From assembly GCF_001598255.1 (NCBI RefSeq), contig NZ_BCYP01000030.1, positions 62,001 through 126,000 on the forward strand: a stretch of 64,000 nucleotides of DNA. The letters are read 5' to 3'. The stretch is from Mitsuaria chitosanitabida ATCC BAA-476 = NBRC 102408. Lineage in GTDB: Bacteria > Pseudomonadota > Gammaproteobacteria > Burkholderiales > Burkholderiaceae_C. The translations under genes and the position numbers were made by a program. Shown piece after piece: positions 8,411 through 17,151 of this stretch. Every line of letters begins with the position of its first letter. Position 1 is the stretch's first letter. The notes under the pieces were generated by a model that saw only the letters and a list, made by a program, of their open reading frames with translations, ran no database searches and was not told the DNA's origin.

Positions 8411-10507
8411 TCAGAGCACGCGCGACGCCAGCACGCGGGGGCTGGCCGGCAGGCCTTCCCAGGCCATCGGCGTGTCCAGCAGCTCGATCCTGGTCAGCGC
8501 CTTGTCGCCGGGCACCTGGATCGCGAAGAGGCGGAAGCTGTCGCCGTTGAGCGGGTCCGAGGCCGTCGCCGCCGGCGTGCCGCGTGCCTGATTGAACGGG
8601 CGGAATCCGCCCTGCAGGAGGCGATGTCGCACGGTGCCGTCGGCGTAGGTCAGCCGCAGGGTGAAGTCGCAGCCGCCGTTGCGGCAGAACCAGTAGTTCG
8701 TCGAGGTGTCGGGGACGATGCTCGCGCGGTCGGCGGCGGCGCTCGGGTCGATGCCGCGCGGCAGGTTGCCGGTGAAGCTCAGCGGGGGATAGATCTGGGT
8801 GACGCCCGAGACGTTGCCGGGGTCCGCGTTGCTGAGCGTCAACACGATCGCATGGACCGGGACGTCGCGCTGCAGGGCCAGACCGCGGTCCAGGCCCCAC
8901 AGTCCGCCGGAGGTCGTTCCGGTCGGGGCCTCGATCCAGCGCTTGTCGAGGGTGTCCCACTGCTTGAAGCCGCTGGCGAAGGCCGCGTCCGCGACGATCC
9001 GCCCGCCCGGCACGTGGTTGCCCTTGCTGTCCACGGTGGTCGAGCCCTCCAGGTAGCGCTGCATGACCGCGGTGCTGAAGTCGGAGAAGGTGGCGTAACG
9101 GAAGCCGGCCGCCTGATCGCCGGCGCCGCTCTGCATCGGGTCCTGCTTCACGCAGCGGCCTTGGGCGTCCAGGGTGCGGGGCTTGCCGCCATAGGTGGCG
9201 GACTTGCAGTTCGCGTAGGAGGAGGCCGTGGTCGGCACGAAGGGGGCGAGCAGCGTCTTGCGGCCGGTGTCGACGCCCCAGGCCGAGCCGTTCAGGCTGC
9301 CCCAGGCATAGGGGTAGCGGCCGGCGTCGAAGGCCTCGCCCACGTGGGGCAGACCGAAGGCGTGTCCCTGCTCGTGGACGAAGATGCCGGTATAGCCCTC
9401 GTCCCCCGCGCCGACGCTGCCGCCGCCCAGGCCCCCGCCGGGACCGTGGTACTTGCCGGCCGAGTCCAGCGCCAGCAGGGGCGCGTAGTACTGGACCGCC
9501 ATCGGGCCCTCGCCGTTGGCGTTGCGCAGCGCGCCCAGCACGCCGAGCACCCCGGCCAGTCCGGCGAAACCGTCCTTGTAGTCGCTGGACGAGCGCGCCA
9601 CATAGGCGGGCTGCGCCTGGCCGGCGGCGTCGCCGCGCGGACCGATCACCAGGGTCGGCCACATCGCGGCGCGGGCCGGGTGCTTGACCGCGTCCAGCTT
9701 GGCGACCGGCCATTTGGCGAGCAGCTCCGCGACCGCGTCGGTCGGCGGCGCGGCGGTGACCGACAGCGGCCGGCCGGTGTTGGTCTCGTTGGCGCCGAAC
9801 AGATAGAAGGGGAGCACGCGCAGCGTGAACGGCATGTCGGCCCCGACCTCGACCGGGCGCGCGTCGCCGGCCCCGTAGTTCGCGGCTTTCACCCGGAGCG
9901 TCAGCCCGGGCCGCAGCCACGCGGCCGGAAGCAGGGCGCTGTGCAAGTCGGTCGCATAGACGGGGCCGTTGGCCTCGGTCGGCGGGAGCTGCGCGGGCGG
10001 GTTCAGCGCGATCGTGCCCAGCGACTGGCCGTCGACCCGGCCCTCGATGACGGGCTGGCTGGCATCCGCCGCGGACAGGCGGACCAGGGCGAGCGCCTCG
10101 CGACCGCCGACCAGATGCAGCGATTCGGTGGCGTTGGCCGGGGTCGGCGGCGCCCAGGCGCGGGAGCCGTCCGGCAGCAAGTGCGTCTGGCCGACCTCGA
10201 GCCGTTGAATCCCCAGGACGGTGACCGGCGTCGTCGGCGTGGTGCCCGTGCCTGAACCCGTACCGGAGCCAGCGCCCGTTCCCGTTCCCGTGCCTGTACC
10301 CGTACCCGTACCCGTGCCGATCGTGCCTGTTCCAGTCCCCGTGCCGATGCCGGTCTCTGGCCCGCCACTGGCGGTGTTGTTGGTGGTCGCGCTGTCACCC
10401 GAGCCGCCACCGCAGCCAGTGATCAACGTGGCCGCGGCCAGGGCGACGCAGGCGCGGGCGAGGGAATGACCAGCGGGGCGGATCACCGGGGACAGGTGTT
10501 GAGGCAT
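8411..10507 (-). CDS. Secreted lipoprotein, M66/StcE-like zinc metalloprotease
   Basis: Predicted 698-residue lipoprotein: basic N-terminus, hydrophobic segment and lipobox LITGC with Cys32 as the lipid site. A Gly/Thr/Ser linker (about residues 35-90) follows, then a globular region with the metzincin signature [11 protein letters not shown] (His378, Glu379, His382, His388). The spacing and context fit peptidase family M66 (StcE/TagA mucinases), though assignment to M66 rather than another metzincin family rests on the motif and overall size. In known cases M66 enzymes leave the cell by type II secretion, and a GspE-type ATPase is the next gene downstream (191 bases). The linker is encoded by hexamer repeats and may vary in length. 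No good ribosome-binding site is visible for the 10507 ATG. Confidence 0.75.
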   Translation of the reverse strand: MPQHLSPVIRPAGHSLARACVALAAATLITGCGGGSGDSATTNNTASGGPETGIGTGTGTGTIGTGTGTGTGTGTGTGAGSGTGSGTGTTPTTPVTVLGIQRLEVGQTHLLPDGSRAWAPPTPANATESLHLVGGREALALVRLSAADASQPVIEGRVDGQSLGTIALNPPAQLPPTEANGPVYATDLHSALLPAAWLRPGLTLRVKAANYGAGDARPVEVGADMPFTLRVLPFYLFGANETNTGRPLSVTAAPPTDAVAELLAKWPVAKLDAVKHPARAAMWPTLVIGPRGDAAGQAQPAYVARSSSDYKDGFAGLAGVLGVLGALRNANGEGPMAVQYYAPLLALDSAGKYHGPGGGLGGGSVGAGDEGYTGIFVHEQGHAFGLPHVGEAFDAGRYPYAWGSLNGSAWGVDTGRKTLLAPFVPTTASSYANCKSATYGGKPRTLDAQGRCVKQDPMQSGAGDQAAGFRYATFSDFSTAVMQRYLEGSTTVDSKGNHVPGGRIVADAAFASGFKQWDTLDKRWIEAPTGTTSGGLWGLDRGLALQRDVPVHAIVLTLSNADPGNVSGVTQIYPPLSFTGNLPRGIDPSAAADRASIVPDTSTNYWFCRNGGCDFTLRLTYADGTVRHRLLQGGFRPFNQARGTPAATASDPLNGDSFRLFAIQVPGDKALTRIELLDTPMAWEGLPASPRVLASRVL
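10275..10316. repeat. CCCGTN hexamer tandem repeat inside the metalloprotease gene
   Basis: Seven adjacent near-identical hexamers (CCCGTT, CCCGTG, CCCGTA, one CCTGTA), flanked by more degenerate copies over roughly 10243-10345. On the coding strand they read Gly-Thr dipeptides of the lipoprotein linker. The unit is a multiple of three, so copy changes keep frame. Confidence 0.85.
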
Positions 10508-10650
10508 GGAGCGGCGAGGACGCGAATCGAAAGGCGCGAAGTCTCCCTGCGGGGACAGGGAGGGCCATGACTTCGACGGGTGAGAGTCTGCTCATCCGGG
10601 TAAGCAGTGTTGCGGGATGTGAAGGGGTGGCCGCCGCTAGACTCGCCGCC

Positions 10651-11289
10651 ATGAAGAAAGTGCTGCTCACCGGCTTCGAGCCCTTCGGCGGGGAATCCGT
10701 CAACCCGTCCTGGGAACTGGCGCGCGCGCTCAGCGGCGAGGTGATCGGCGGCGCGAAGGTCGTCGCGGTGCAACTGCCCTGCGTGTTCGGGGAGGCGCTG
10801 CGGCAGCTGGACGAGGCGCTGGCGCGGGTCCGGCCCGTGGTGGCGCTGGCCATCGGGCAGGCGGGCGGGCGCTGCGACCTGTCGCTCGAGCGGGTCGCCA
10901 TCAATGTGGACGACGCCCGAATCCCCGACAACGCCGGTGCCCAGCCGGTCGACGAGCCGGTGGTGCCGGACGGCCCGGCGGCCTACTTCACGACACTGCC
11001 GATCAAGGCCATCGTGGCCGGGCTGCGCGCGGCGGGCTATCCGGCCTCGGTGTCCCAGACGGCGGGCACCTTCGTCTGCAATCACCTGTTCTACGGACTG
11101 CAGCATCGGCTCCAGGGCGAGCCCGTCCGCAGCGGCTTCATGCACATCCCCTACCTGCCCGAGCAGGCCGCCCATCATCCCGGCGCGCCCAGCCTGCCGC
11201 TGCCCACGCTGGTGGCGGCCACGCGGCTCGCGCTGGAACTGGCGGTCACGGCCGACGAGATCCGCATCGGCGACGGCCAACTGGACTGA
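10651..11289 (+). CDS. pcp: Pyroglutamyl-peptidase I
   Basis: Cytoplasmic cysteine peptidase (family C15) that removes N-terminal pyroglutamate. The 212-residue length is typical. The N-terminus [14 protein letters not shown] is diagnostic. The catalytic cysteine lies in [12 protein letters not shown] and the histidine in [10 protein letters not shown]. The start at 10651 was chosen because the conserved motif begins there; the frame is open further upstream without conservation. It is divergent from the metalloprotease lipoprotein, and a tandem octamer repeat follows its stop. Confidence 0.95.
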   Translation: MKKVLLTGFEPFGGESVNPSWELARALSGEVIGGAKVVAVQLPCVFGEALRQLDEALARVRPVVALAIGQAGGRCDLSLERVAINVDDARIPDNAGAQPVDEPVVPDGPAAYFTTLPIKAIVAGLRAAGYPASVSQTAGTFVCNHLFYGLQHRLQGEPVRSGFMHIPYLPEQAAHHPGAPSLPLPTLVAATRLALELAVTADEIRIGDGQLD

Positions 11290-11359
11290 GCCGACGAGAC
11301 GACCTGACGTCTTGGCGGCTCGACGCCCCGACGACACGCCGACACGACGTCCCGACGAC

Positions 11360-11423
11360 ACGCCGACACGCCGACACGCCGACACGCCGATACGCCGATA
11401 CGCCGATACGCCGATACGCCGAC
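11360..11423. repeat. Eight tandem copies of octamer ACGCCGAY
   Basis: Eight uninterrupted 8-bp units: three ACGCCGAC, four ACGCCGAT, then one ACGCCGAC, with degenerate CGACG-rich sequence from about 11310. It lies between the pcp stop and the exporter gene. The unit is not a multiple of three, as expected for a non-coding site. The unit is far too short for CRISPR. Confidence 0.9.
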
Positions 11424-11507
11424 GCGGCGGTCTCCTGCCTTGTTCTGACAGGGGCAGTCCCTAGGCTGCGTCTCCGTGGCCTTGCCTGGCCCGATGAGGA
11501 GACCCCC

Positions 11508-12161
11508 ATGACCCCCGCCGAACTGTCCCTGTACTTCGCCCTGGTGCTGGGCATCGTCCTGATCCCCGGGATGGACATGGCCTTCGTGGTCGGACACAGC
11601 CTGACCGGCGGACTGCGGGCCGGACTCGCGGCCTTGGGCGGGGTGGTGGCCGGGGCGCTGTGCCACCTGACGATGGGCGCGATGGGCTTGGCCCTGGTGC
11701 TGAAGGCGCTGCCGGGCGCCTTCACCGCGATGCTGGTCGCCGGCGCGCTCTACCTGGCCTGGCTCGGCTGGGGCCTGATGCGCGCCGAGCCGACGTCGAC
11801 CGCCGCCACCGGGACGCCCCAGGCCGGACGGACACGCTCCGCCTTCTTCGGCGCGATGCTGACCAACCTGCTCAATCCGAAGGCCTATCTCTTCAGCCTG
11901 GCCGTGCTGCCGCAGTTCGTGCATCCGGAGCGGGGCGGCCTGGTGCTGCAACTGGGCGTGATCGCGCTGATCACCGCGGCGACCCAGATCGCGATCTATG
12001 GCGGTCTGGCCTGGGTCGCCGCCGGCGGCCGGGGGCGGATGGCCGGTTCTGGCGCGGCGGGCTTGCGCCGCCAGCGGCTGCTGCTGCGCGGTGTCGGCCT
12101 GCTGCTGTGGGTCACGGCGATCTACACCGGCTGGCAAGCCTGGGTCCAGGCCGCGGCTTGA
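11508..12161 (+). CDS. LysE/RhtB-family amino-acid exporter
   Basis: Integral inner-membrane exporter, 217 residues with about six hydrophobic segments. The N-terminal IVLIPGMDMAFVVG corresponds to the family's conserved PGPdmhhVh signature, and LTNLLNPKAYLFSLAVLPQF is the second conserved block. Members export lysine, threonine, homoserine lactones and similar compounds; the substrate here cannot be read from sequence. The start follows GAGGAGAC. Between the two blocks is a short non-conserved Thr/Ala loop. It precedes the MNIO cassette by about 150 bases on the same strand, but a functional link is not evident. Confidence 0.88.
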   Translation: MTPAELSLYFALVLGIVLIPGMDMAFVVGHSLTGGLRAGLAALGGVVAGALCHLTMGAMGLALVLKALPGAFTAMLVAGALYLAWLGWGLMRAEPTSTAATGTPQAGRTRSAFFGAMLTNLLNPKAYLFSLAVLPQFVHPERGGLVLQLGVIALITAATQIAIYGGLAWVAAGGRGRMAGSGAAGLRRQRLLLRGVGLLLWVTAIYTGWQAWVQAAA

Positions 12162-12309
12162 GCTTTGTCAAGGATCAGGACAGCGGCGCTCGCGCGCCGC
12201 GCCTGATCGGCAACTGAGGCGCCTGTGCTCGGCGGGCCCTCGACAAGGGTCGGACGCCTGGCGCAGATCCAGTCCAACCGCGGGCCCGCGCCTGCATGCC
12301 GGAGCGCCC

Positions 12310-12552
12310 ATGACCACTCGACACGTCCTCCTCGTCGCCCTGACCGCCGCCTTGTCGGCGGGAGCCGAGCACGTCACCCCGGCGGCGACCGGCCAGGGCT
12401 GGGAGCGGCGTCACGATCTGCTGGCGGCGGGGCTGGACGACGTCGACGTCACGGGCCTGCCGATGTGCGGGCCCCCGACACGGGCCGATCGCGAGGAGCC
12501 GGACGAATGGCGCTATCGCGCGGACGGCCAGGGCGCGAAGGCCGCGTCGTGA
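12310..12552 (+). CDS. Small secreted peptide, candidate MNIO (DUF692) substrate
   Basis: 80-residue open frame directly upstream of, and overlapping, the MNIO enzyme gene: its TGA sits inside the GTGA start of the next gene. The N-terminus (MTTRHVLLVALTAALSAGA) looks like a Sec signal. The remainder is acidic and hydrophilic, with a single cysteine in GLPMCGPP and a charged tail. In MNIO/DUF2063 cassettes this position normally holds the ribosomally made precursor, in bufferins a cysteine-rich DUF2282 protein. This peptide lacks that cysteine pattern and I do not recognise its family. The precursor role is inferred from position, size and leader only. Confidence 0.6.
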   Translation: MTTRHVLLVALTAALSAGAEHVTPAATGQGWERRHDLLAAGLDDVDVTGLPMCGPPTRADREEPDEWRYRADGQGAKAAS

Positions 12553-13514
12553 GCCGCCGTGCCGCGCTCTGGCCGGTCGCCGTCGGCATCGGCTGGCGTC
12601 CGCCGCACTACCGGGAGGTCACGGCGCAGGGCGCCGACGGGATCGACTTCCTGGAGGTCCACAGCGAGCATTTCCTCGCGCCCGGCGGCGTCGCCCGGCA
12701 GGTACTGCTGGAGGCGGCCTGCCATCACCCGATCAGCTTGCATGGGGTGGGGCTGGGACTGGGCTCCGCGGCCGGCATCGACTGGCTGCATCTGGGACGG
12801 CTGCGCACGCTGATCGAGGAGCTGCGTCCGGCCGTGCTGTCGGAACACGCCAGCTTCTGCCGCGTGCAGCGCCACGAGGAGGCGAGGCACGCGCACGCGC
12901 AGCTCCCGATCCCGTTCAGCGCGCGCGGCCTGGCGCTGCTGGCGGCGCAGGTGGACACGGTGCAGCAGGTGCTGGGCCGGCAGCTGCTGATCGAGAACCT
13001 CGCCGCCTATGTCGCCTGGGAGGAGAACCACCTGAGCGAACCGGCCTTTCTGAACGCGCTGGCGGACCGGACCGGATGCGGCCTGCTGCTGGACCTGAAC
13101 AACCTCTTCGTGAACGCCCTCAACCACGGGCTGGCCGAGGCCGAGGCCGTGCTGGCCTGCCAGGGCTGGCTCGACGAGATCGACGCGGCGGTGGTGGGGC
13201 AGTTCCACCTCGCCGGTCACACGCGGCTGGAGGGGCTGGTCGTCGACGACCACGCCGGCCCGGTGGCCGAGCCGGTCTGGACGCTCTACCGCCATGCGTT
13301 GGCGGGCATCGGCGCTCGGCCGACCTTGATCGAGTGGGATCAAGAACTGCCCCCGCTGGCCGGTCTGGTGGCCGAGGTCGACCGCGCGCGGCACGAGCAG
13401 GCGGCCCTCGGCCGGCTCCTGATCGCGCCGCCACCGCCTCGTCCCAACTCGCGCAAGGCGAGGGCGGCCGCCCGCCGCCGTCCCTTCCCGGAGGGGCGCC
13501 ATGGCGCCGAATGA
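12549..13514 (+). CDS. bufB: MNIO-family (DUF692) multinuclear iron oxygenase
   Basis: TIM-barrel diiron/triiron enzyme of the MNIO family, whose members modify cysteine or other residues of peptide precursors (MbnB, TglH, bufferin enzymes). The 321-residue protein shows the family's metal ligands and blocks: GIGWRPPHY, EVHSEHF, SLHGVGLGLG, SEHASFCR, IENLAAY, LLLDLNNLFVNALNHG, FHLAGH and TLIEWDQELP. The GTG start at 12549 overlaps the stop of the putative precursor by GTGA, and the 3' end overlaps the partner gene by 14 bases, indicating coupled translation. The substrate is presumed to be the upstream peptide. The symbol follows bufferin usage; the actual modification is unknown. Confidence 0.88.
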   Translation: MSRRAALWPVAVGIGWRPPHYREVTAQGADGIDFLEVHSEHFLAPGGVARQVLLEAACHHPISLHGVGLGLGSAAGIDWLHLGRLRTLIEELRPAVLSEHASFCRVQRHEEARHAHAQLPIPFSARGLALLAAQVDTVQQVLGRQLLIENLAAYVAWEENHLSEPAFLNALADRTGCGLLLDLNNLFVNALNHGLAEAEAVLACQGWLDEIDAAVVGQFHLAGHTRLEGLVVDDHAGPVAEPVWTLYRHALAGIGARPTLIEWDQELPPLAGLVAEVDRARHEQAALGRLLIAPPPPRPNSRKARAAARRRPFPEGRHGAE

Positions 13515-14343
13515 CCTCGACGCCCTGCGGGGGCGGCACGAGCTGATCGCCGCGCAATCCCGGCTGGTGGACGCGGTGCTCGCGCCGCCGGGCAGCGATC
13601 TGGCCGCGATGGCGCCGCAAGGCCTGACCCCCTTGCCCGGCATCCGGGGCGGGCTGGCACGGGCGCTCGGGGTGTACCGGTCCGGCGCCTGCGTCCTGTC
13701 GGAGCGCGTGCTGACGCCGATCTATCCGCGCCTGCGGGCCCGCATGGAGGCGCAGGACGCGGGCAGCTTCGCCGCCCTGGCCTGGTCCTGCTGGCGCCAG
13801 CGCGGGCCGTCGCAAGCCGACCTGGGCGAGTGGGGGGAGGCGCTGATCGATCGGCTCGCCCAGGCGGAGCGGGACGGACTGCCCGCGGCCTGGACCGCGA
13901 TCGCGCGCCTGGAATGGGCGCTCCATCAGGCCGAGCGCCAGCCCGAGTCCCGCGTGGACCTGGGCAGCCTGGCGCTGCTGGGTCGCCTGCCGCAGGAGGC
14001 GTTGCGGCTGACCTTGTCGGAGAGCGTGGTGCTCCAGCCCTGCGAGGGAGTGGCGCTGCGGGAGGTCGCGGCCCTGCCGGATGAACGCTTCGGCAAGGGG
14101 CCGCGCGTCGCGCTGATGGTGTGGCGCGAAGGCTGGCGAGGGCGCGTCATCGCGCTGGACATGGCGACGCTGCGCTGGTGCGAGGCCTTGCGCGGGGGCC
14201 TGGACCTGGAGCGGGCGCTGATGGCCGCCGGCCCGGGCTTCGACTTCTGCGCCTGGCTGCCCGCGGCGGTGAGGCGCGGCTGGCTCGGGCGGGTGGAGAG
14301 CATCGACCTGGTGGTCTCGCACCCGCTGATCCCGCGCGGCTGA
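13501..14343 (+). CDS. bufC: DUF2063 putative DNA-binding/RiPP partner protein (BufC-like)
   Basis: 280-residue protein with the DUF2063 N-terminal layout: RHELIAAQSRLVDAVLAPP, then ALGVYRSGACVLSERVLTPIYPRLRARM. In MNIO systems (MbnC, BufC) this partner recruits the precursor peptide to the oxygenase, despite the older label of DNA-binding domain. The C-terminal half is a less conserved mixed domain. The ATG lies inside the end of the MNIO gene (14-base overlap) with GGAGGGGCGCC just upstream as ribosome-binding site. It ends a three-gene cassette and is followed by two hairpins and convergent tolA. Confidence 0.82.
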   Translation: MAPNDLDALRGRHELIAAQSRLVDAVLAPPGSDLAAMAPQGLTPLPGIRGGLARALGVYRSGACVLSERVLTPIYPRLRARMEAQDAGSFAALAWSCWRQRGPSQADLGEWGEALIDRLAQAERDGLPAAWTAIARLEWALHQAERQPESRVDLGSLALLGRLPQEALRLTLSESVVLQPCEGVALREVAALPDERFGKGPRVALMVWREGWRGRVIALDMATLRWCEALRGGLDLERALMAAGPGFDFCAWLPAAVRRGWLGRVESIDLVVSHPLIPRG

Positions 14344-14344
14344 T

Positions 14345-14395
14345 CGCACGCGATCGCTCGCGTGCGTCATGAAGACGGCCGGCTTGCGCCGGCCG
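14345..14395. terminator. Two tandem hairpins between convergent bufC and tolA
   Basis: A 9-bp perfect stem (14345-14353 with 14358-14366, loop TCGC) is followed by an 8-bp perfect stem (14376-14383 with 14388-14395, loop TTGC) between the stops of the two convergent genes. Neither has a strong U-tract. A bidirectional terminator is likely. Confidence 0.6.
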
Positions 14396-14399
14396 CCGC

Positions 14400-15320
14400 T
14401 CACTCCCGGGGACGGAAGGTGATGATCATCACCTGCGGAACGCGGCCGTCGGTGTCCGGCGGGAACTTCTCGGTCTTGTCCAGCGCGCGCAGCACCGCGT
14501 TGTCGAAGTCCGGCAGGCCGCTGGGCTTGACGATCTTACGGGCGATGATGGTGCCGTCCGGCGCCGAGCGCACTTCGACTTCCGCTTCCGGATTCGATGC
14601 GCCACCCGGGTCGCTGTAGATGATGTTCGGCCGCACGCGGGCCTTGATGCGTCCCGCGTAGCTGGCCGACGGACCGGAGCTCTTGAGCGCCGTGCCCGTC
14701 GAGGTCGGACCGCCGCTCGCGCCGGCCATGCCCTGGATGCGGCGCAGGTTCTCCTGCCGCTGGGCTTCGGCCTTGGCCTCGGCGTCCTTGCGGGCCTTGT
14801 CCTGCTTGGCCTTTTCCGCCTTGTCCTTGGCGGCGTCGTCCTTCCTGGCCTGCTCTTCCTTGGCCTTGCGGTCCCGTTCCTTCTTGTCGGCCTCGTCCTT
14901 CTCGCGCTTGAGCTGATCGAGCTTGCGCTGCTTCTCGTCGGCCTCGCGCTGCGCCTGCTCTTCCTTCTGCTTGCGCTCCTTGGCTTTGGCGATCGCGATC
15001 TCCGCGTCACGCTGGGCCTGGACCTGCTCGGGCGGCGGTTGCTGCGGCTTGGGCGGCTCGGGCTTGGGCTCTTCCTTGGGGGGCTCGGGCTGGGTCTCGG
15101 TGGGCAACTGCTCCTTGGGGGCGGCGGCCTTGGGCACGGCGGACCAGAGTTCCGCCTCCAGCGCCGGCACCGGCGTGGAACGCCAGCTCACGCCGAAGCT
15201 CAGCGCCACCACCAGCAACACGTGGGCGGCCATGGCCAGGCTGAAACCGCGCCCCAGTCCCGGAGCGGGCGGCGGACGCAAGGGATCCCGGTCGGGATGG
15301 AATCGGGAGGACGTGCTCAT
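14400..15320 (-). CDS. tolA: Cell-envelope protein TolA
   Basis: Periplasm-spanning component of the Tol-Pal system that maintains outer-membrane integrity and constriction. The 306 residues comprise a cytoplasmic N-terminus, one transmembrane segment ([19 protein letters not shown]), a Pro-rich then long Lys/Glu/Ala/Gln-rich helical domain (about residues 75-205), and a C-terminal TonB/TolA-type domain ending PQVMIITFRPRE, which should contact Pal/TolB. It follows tolR by 22 bases in the usual order. Unusually, tolB and pal do not follow: the next gene is convergent bufC. Confidence 0.95.
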   Translation of the reverse strand: MSTSSRFHPDRDPLRPPPAPGLGRGFSLAMAAHVLLVVALSFGVSWRSTPVPALEAELWSAVPKAAAPKEQLPTETQPEPPKEEPKPEPPKPQQPPPEQVQAQRDAEIAIAKAKERKQKEEQAQREADEKQRKLDQLKREKDEADKKERDRKAKEEQARKDDAAKDKAEKAKQDKARKDAEAKAEAQRQENLRRIQGMAGASGGPTSTGTALKSSGPSASYAGRIKARVRPNIIYSDPGGASNPEAEVEVRSAPDGTIIARKIVKPSGLPDFDNAVLRALDKTEKFPPDTDGRVPQVMIITFRPRE

Positions 15321-15342
15321 CGCGTGGGGTCGGTCCTCGGGA

Positions 15343-15780
<438 letters not shown>

Positions 15781-15801
15781 GTCGTTCTCCGGTGGTCGCG
15801 A

Positions 15802-16494
15802 TCAGCGCTGCGCGGCCGGCGCGGGCTGGCCGGCGTTGCGCTGCAGGATGTTGGAGAACTCCTCGATGAAGGTCTCCAGCGTGATCGCGTTGCGGTCGAT
15901 CTGGCGCGCGAAGCGGTTGTAGGCCAGCACCGCAGGGATGGCGGCGAACAGGCCGATGGCGGTGGCGACCAGCGCCTCGGCGATGCCGGGGGCCACGGTG
16001 GCCAGCGTGACCTGGGTCAGGTTGGACAGGCCCACGAAGGCGTGCATGATCCCCCAGATGGTGCCGAACAGGCCCACGTACGGGGACACCGAGCCCACCG
16101 ACGCCAGGAACGACAGATGCGATTCCATCGCGTCGAGTTCCCGCTGGAAACTGGCGCGCATCGCGCGGCGGGCACCGTCGAGCAGCTGGCCCGAATCGAC
16201 CACGCGCTTCTCGCGCAGCTTCAGGAACTCGCGCATCCCGGAGGCGAAGATGCGCTCCAGCGGGGCGCCGTCGGGGCGGTTGGACACGCTGCTGTAGAGG
16301 TCGTTGAGGTTCTTGCCCGACCAGAACTCCTGCTCGAAGCCCTCGTTGCGCGCCTTGACGCGACCCAGCGCGATGAACTTGCTGAAGATCACGCTCCAGC
16401 TGGCCAGCGACACCAGCAGCAGCGCGGCGATCACCAGCTGCACCGTGAGGCTGGCATGGGCGATCAGGGAGATGATGGAGAGGTCTTGATTCAT
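15802..16494 (-). CDS. tolQ: Tol-Pal stator protein TolQ
   Basis: MotA/TolQ/ExbB-family proton channel subunit, 230 residues with three predicted helices. One is near the N-terminus (residues ~13-35) and two lie around the conserved VSPYVGLFGTIWGIMHAF and GLFAAIPAVLAYN blocks. It forms the pentameric stator around TolR. It lies downstream of the ybgC thioesterase (147-base gap), the usual tol neighbour. Confidence 0.96.
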   Translation of the reverse strand: MNQDLSIISLIAHASLTVQLVIAALLLVSLASWSVIFSKFIALGRVKARNEGFEQEFWSGKNLNDLYSSVSNRPDGAPLERIFASGMREFLKLREKRVVDSGQLLDGARRAMRASFQRELDAMESHLSFLASVGSVSPYVGLFGTIWGIMHAFVGLSNLTQVTLATVAPGIAEALVATAIGLFAAIPAVLAYNRFARQIDRNAITLETFIEEFSNILQRNAGQPAPAAQR

Positions 16495-16641
16495 GGGGTC
16501 GACGAGGGTGGTCGCGGAGGGGCCGGGTCCGGTCGCGGAACTGCAGCGGCGGTCAGGCGTTCAAGGGTGGAATTGTGACAAGACTGGCGGCCACCTCGGC
16601 AAACGGCGGGCCAGCATCTGCAAAGAAGCGTGTCCGCGCCG

Positions 16642-17151
16642 TCAGGCGCGTGCGGATGGCGGCACGATCGGCTCCAGCGATTGCAGGATGCGTGCCGGGA
16701 TGCGGGCGGGCTTGAGGCTGAGCGCGTCGACGCAGCCGATGCGGATGCGGCCCTGCGTGAGCAGCTGGTCCCCGCGGAAGACGTGCTGGTCGATGGTCAT
16801 GCTGGCGCGGCCGATCTCCGTGGGCTGCACGCTCACGCGCAGCCAGTCGTCCAGCCGCGCCGGCGCGAGGTAGCGCAAGGCGGTGTCGCTGACGACGAAC
16901 ATCAGGCCGTCCTCGCGGCGCATGGTCTCCTGCTCGAAGCCCAGCGCGCGCAGCCATTCGGTGCGGGCGCGTTCCATGAACTTCAGGTAGTTGGCGTAGA
17001 AGACGACGCCCCCCGCATCGGTGTCCTCCCAGTAGACGCGCAGCTCGTGCTGATACGCGGGCAGGCCCGCCGCGGCGCCGGCGAGGGCGATCGGACCGCC
17101 GAGCAGGGCGGGGACGGTGGCGGGGGAGTCGTTGGAGGAAGTCGCGGTCAT
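16642..17151 (-). CDS. ybgC: Tol-Pal-associated acyl-CoA thioesterase YbgC
   Basis: Hotdog-fold 4-hydroxybenzoyl-CoA thioesterase family, 169 residues. The active-site signature YWEDTDAGGVVFYANYLKFMERARTEW with its catalytic aspartate is intact. YbgC-type enzymes hydrolyse short acyl-CoAs and act near phospholipid synthesis; the tol operon linkage is widely conserved. An N-terminal ~30-residue Ala/Ser-rich extension precedes the domain. The ATG at 17151 overlaps the aminotransferase TGA (ATGA), so the two are coupled. Confidence 0.93.
   Translation of the reverse strand: MTATSSNDSPATVPALLGGPIALAGAAAGLPAYQHELRVYWEDTDAGGVVFYANYLKFMERARTEWLRALGFEQETMRREDGLMFVVSDTALRYLAPARLDDWLRVSVQPTEIGRASMTIDQHVFRGDQLLTQGRIRIGCVDALSLKPARIPARILQSLEPIVPPSARA

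Noticed and set aside
11360-11423. Possible CRISPR array
   Set aside because: The repeat unit is 8 bp with no spacers and no cas genes.
11175-12137. Minus-strand frame translating the octamer array into repeated GVSAYRR/GVSACRR units
   Set aside because: It lies across the repeat and antisense to the exporter gene; the apparent peptide repeat is simply the DNA repeat read in one frame.
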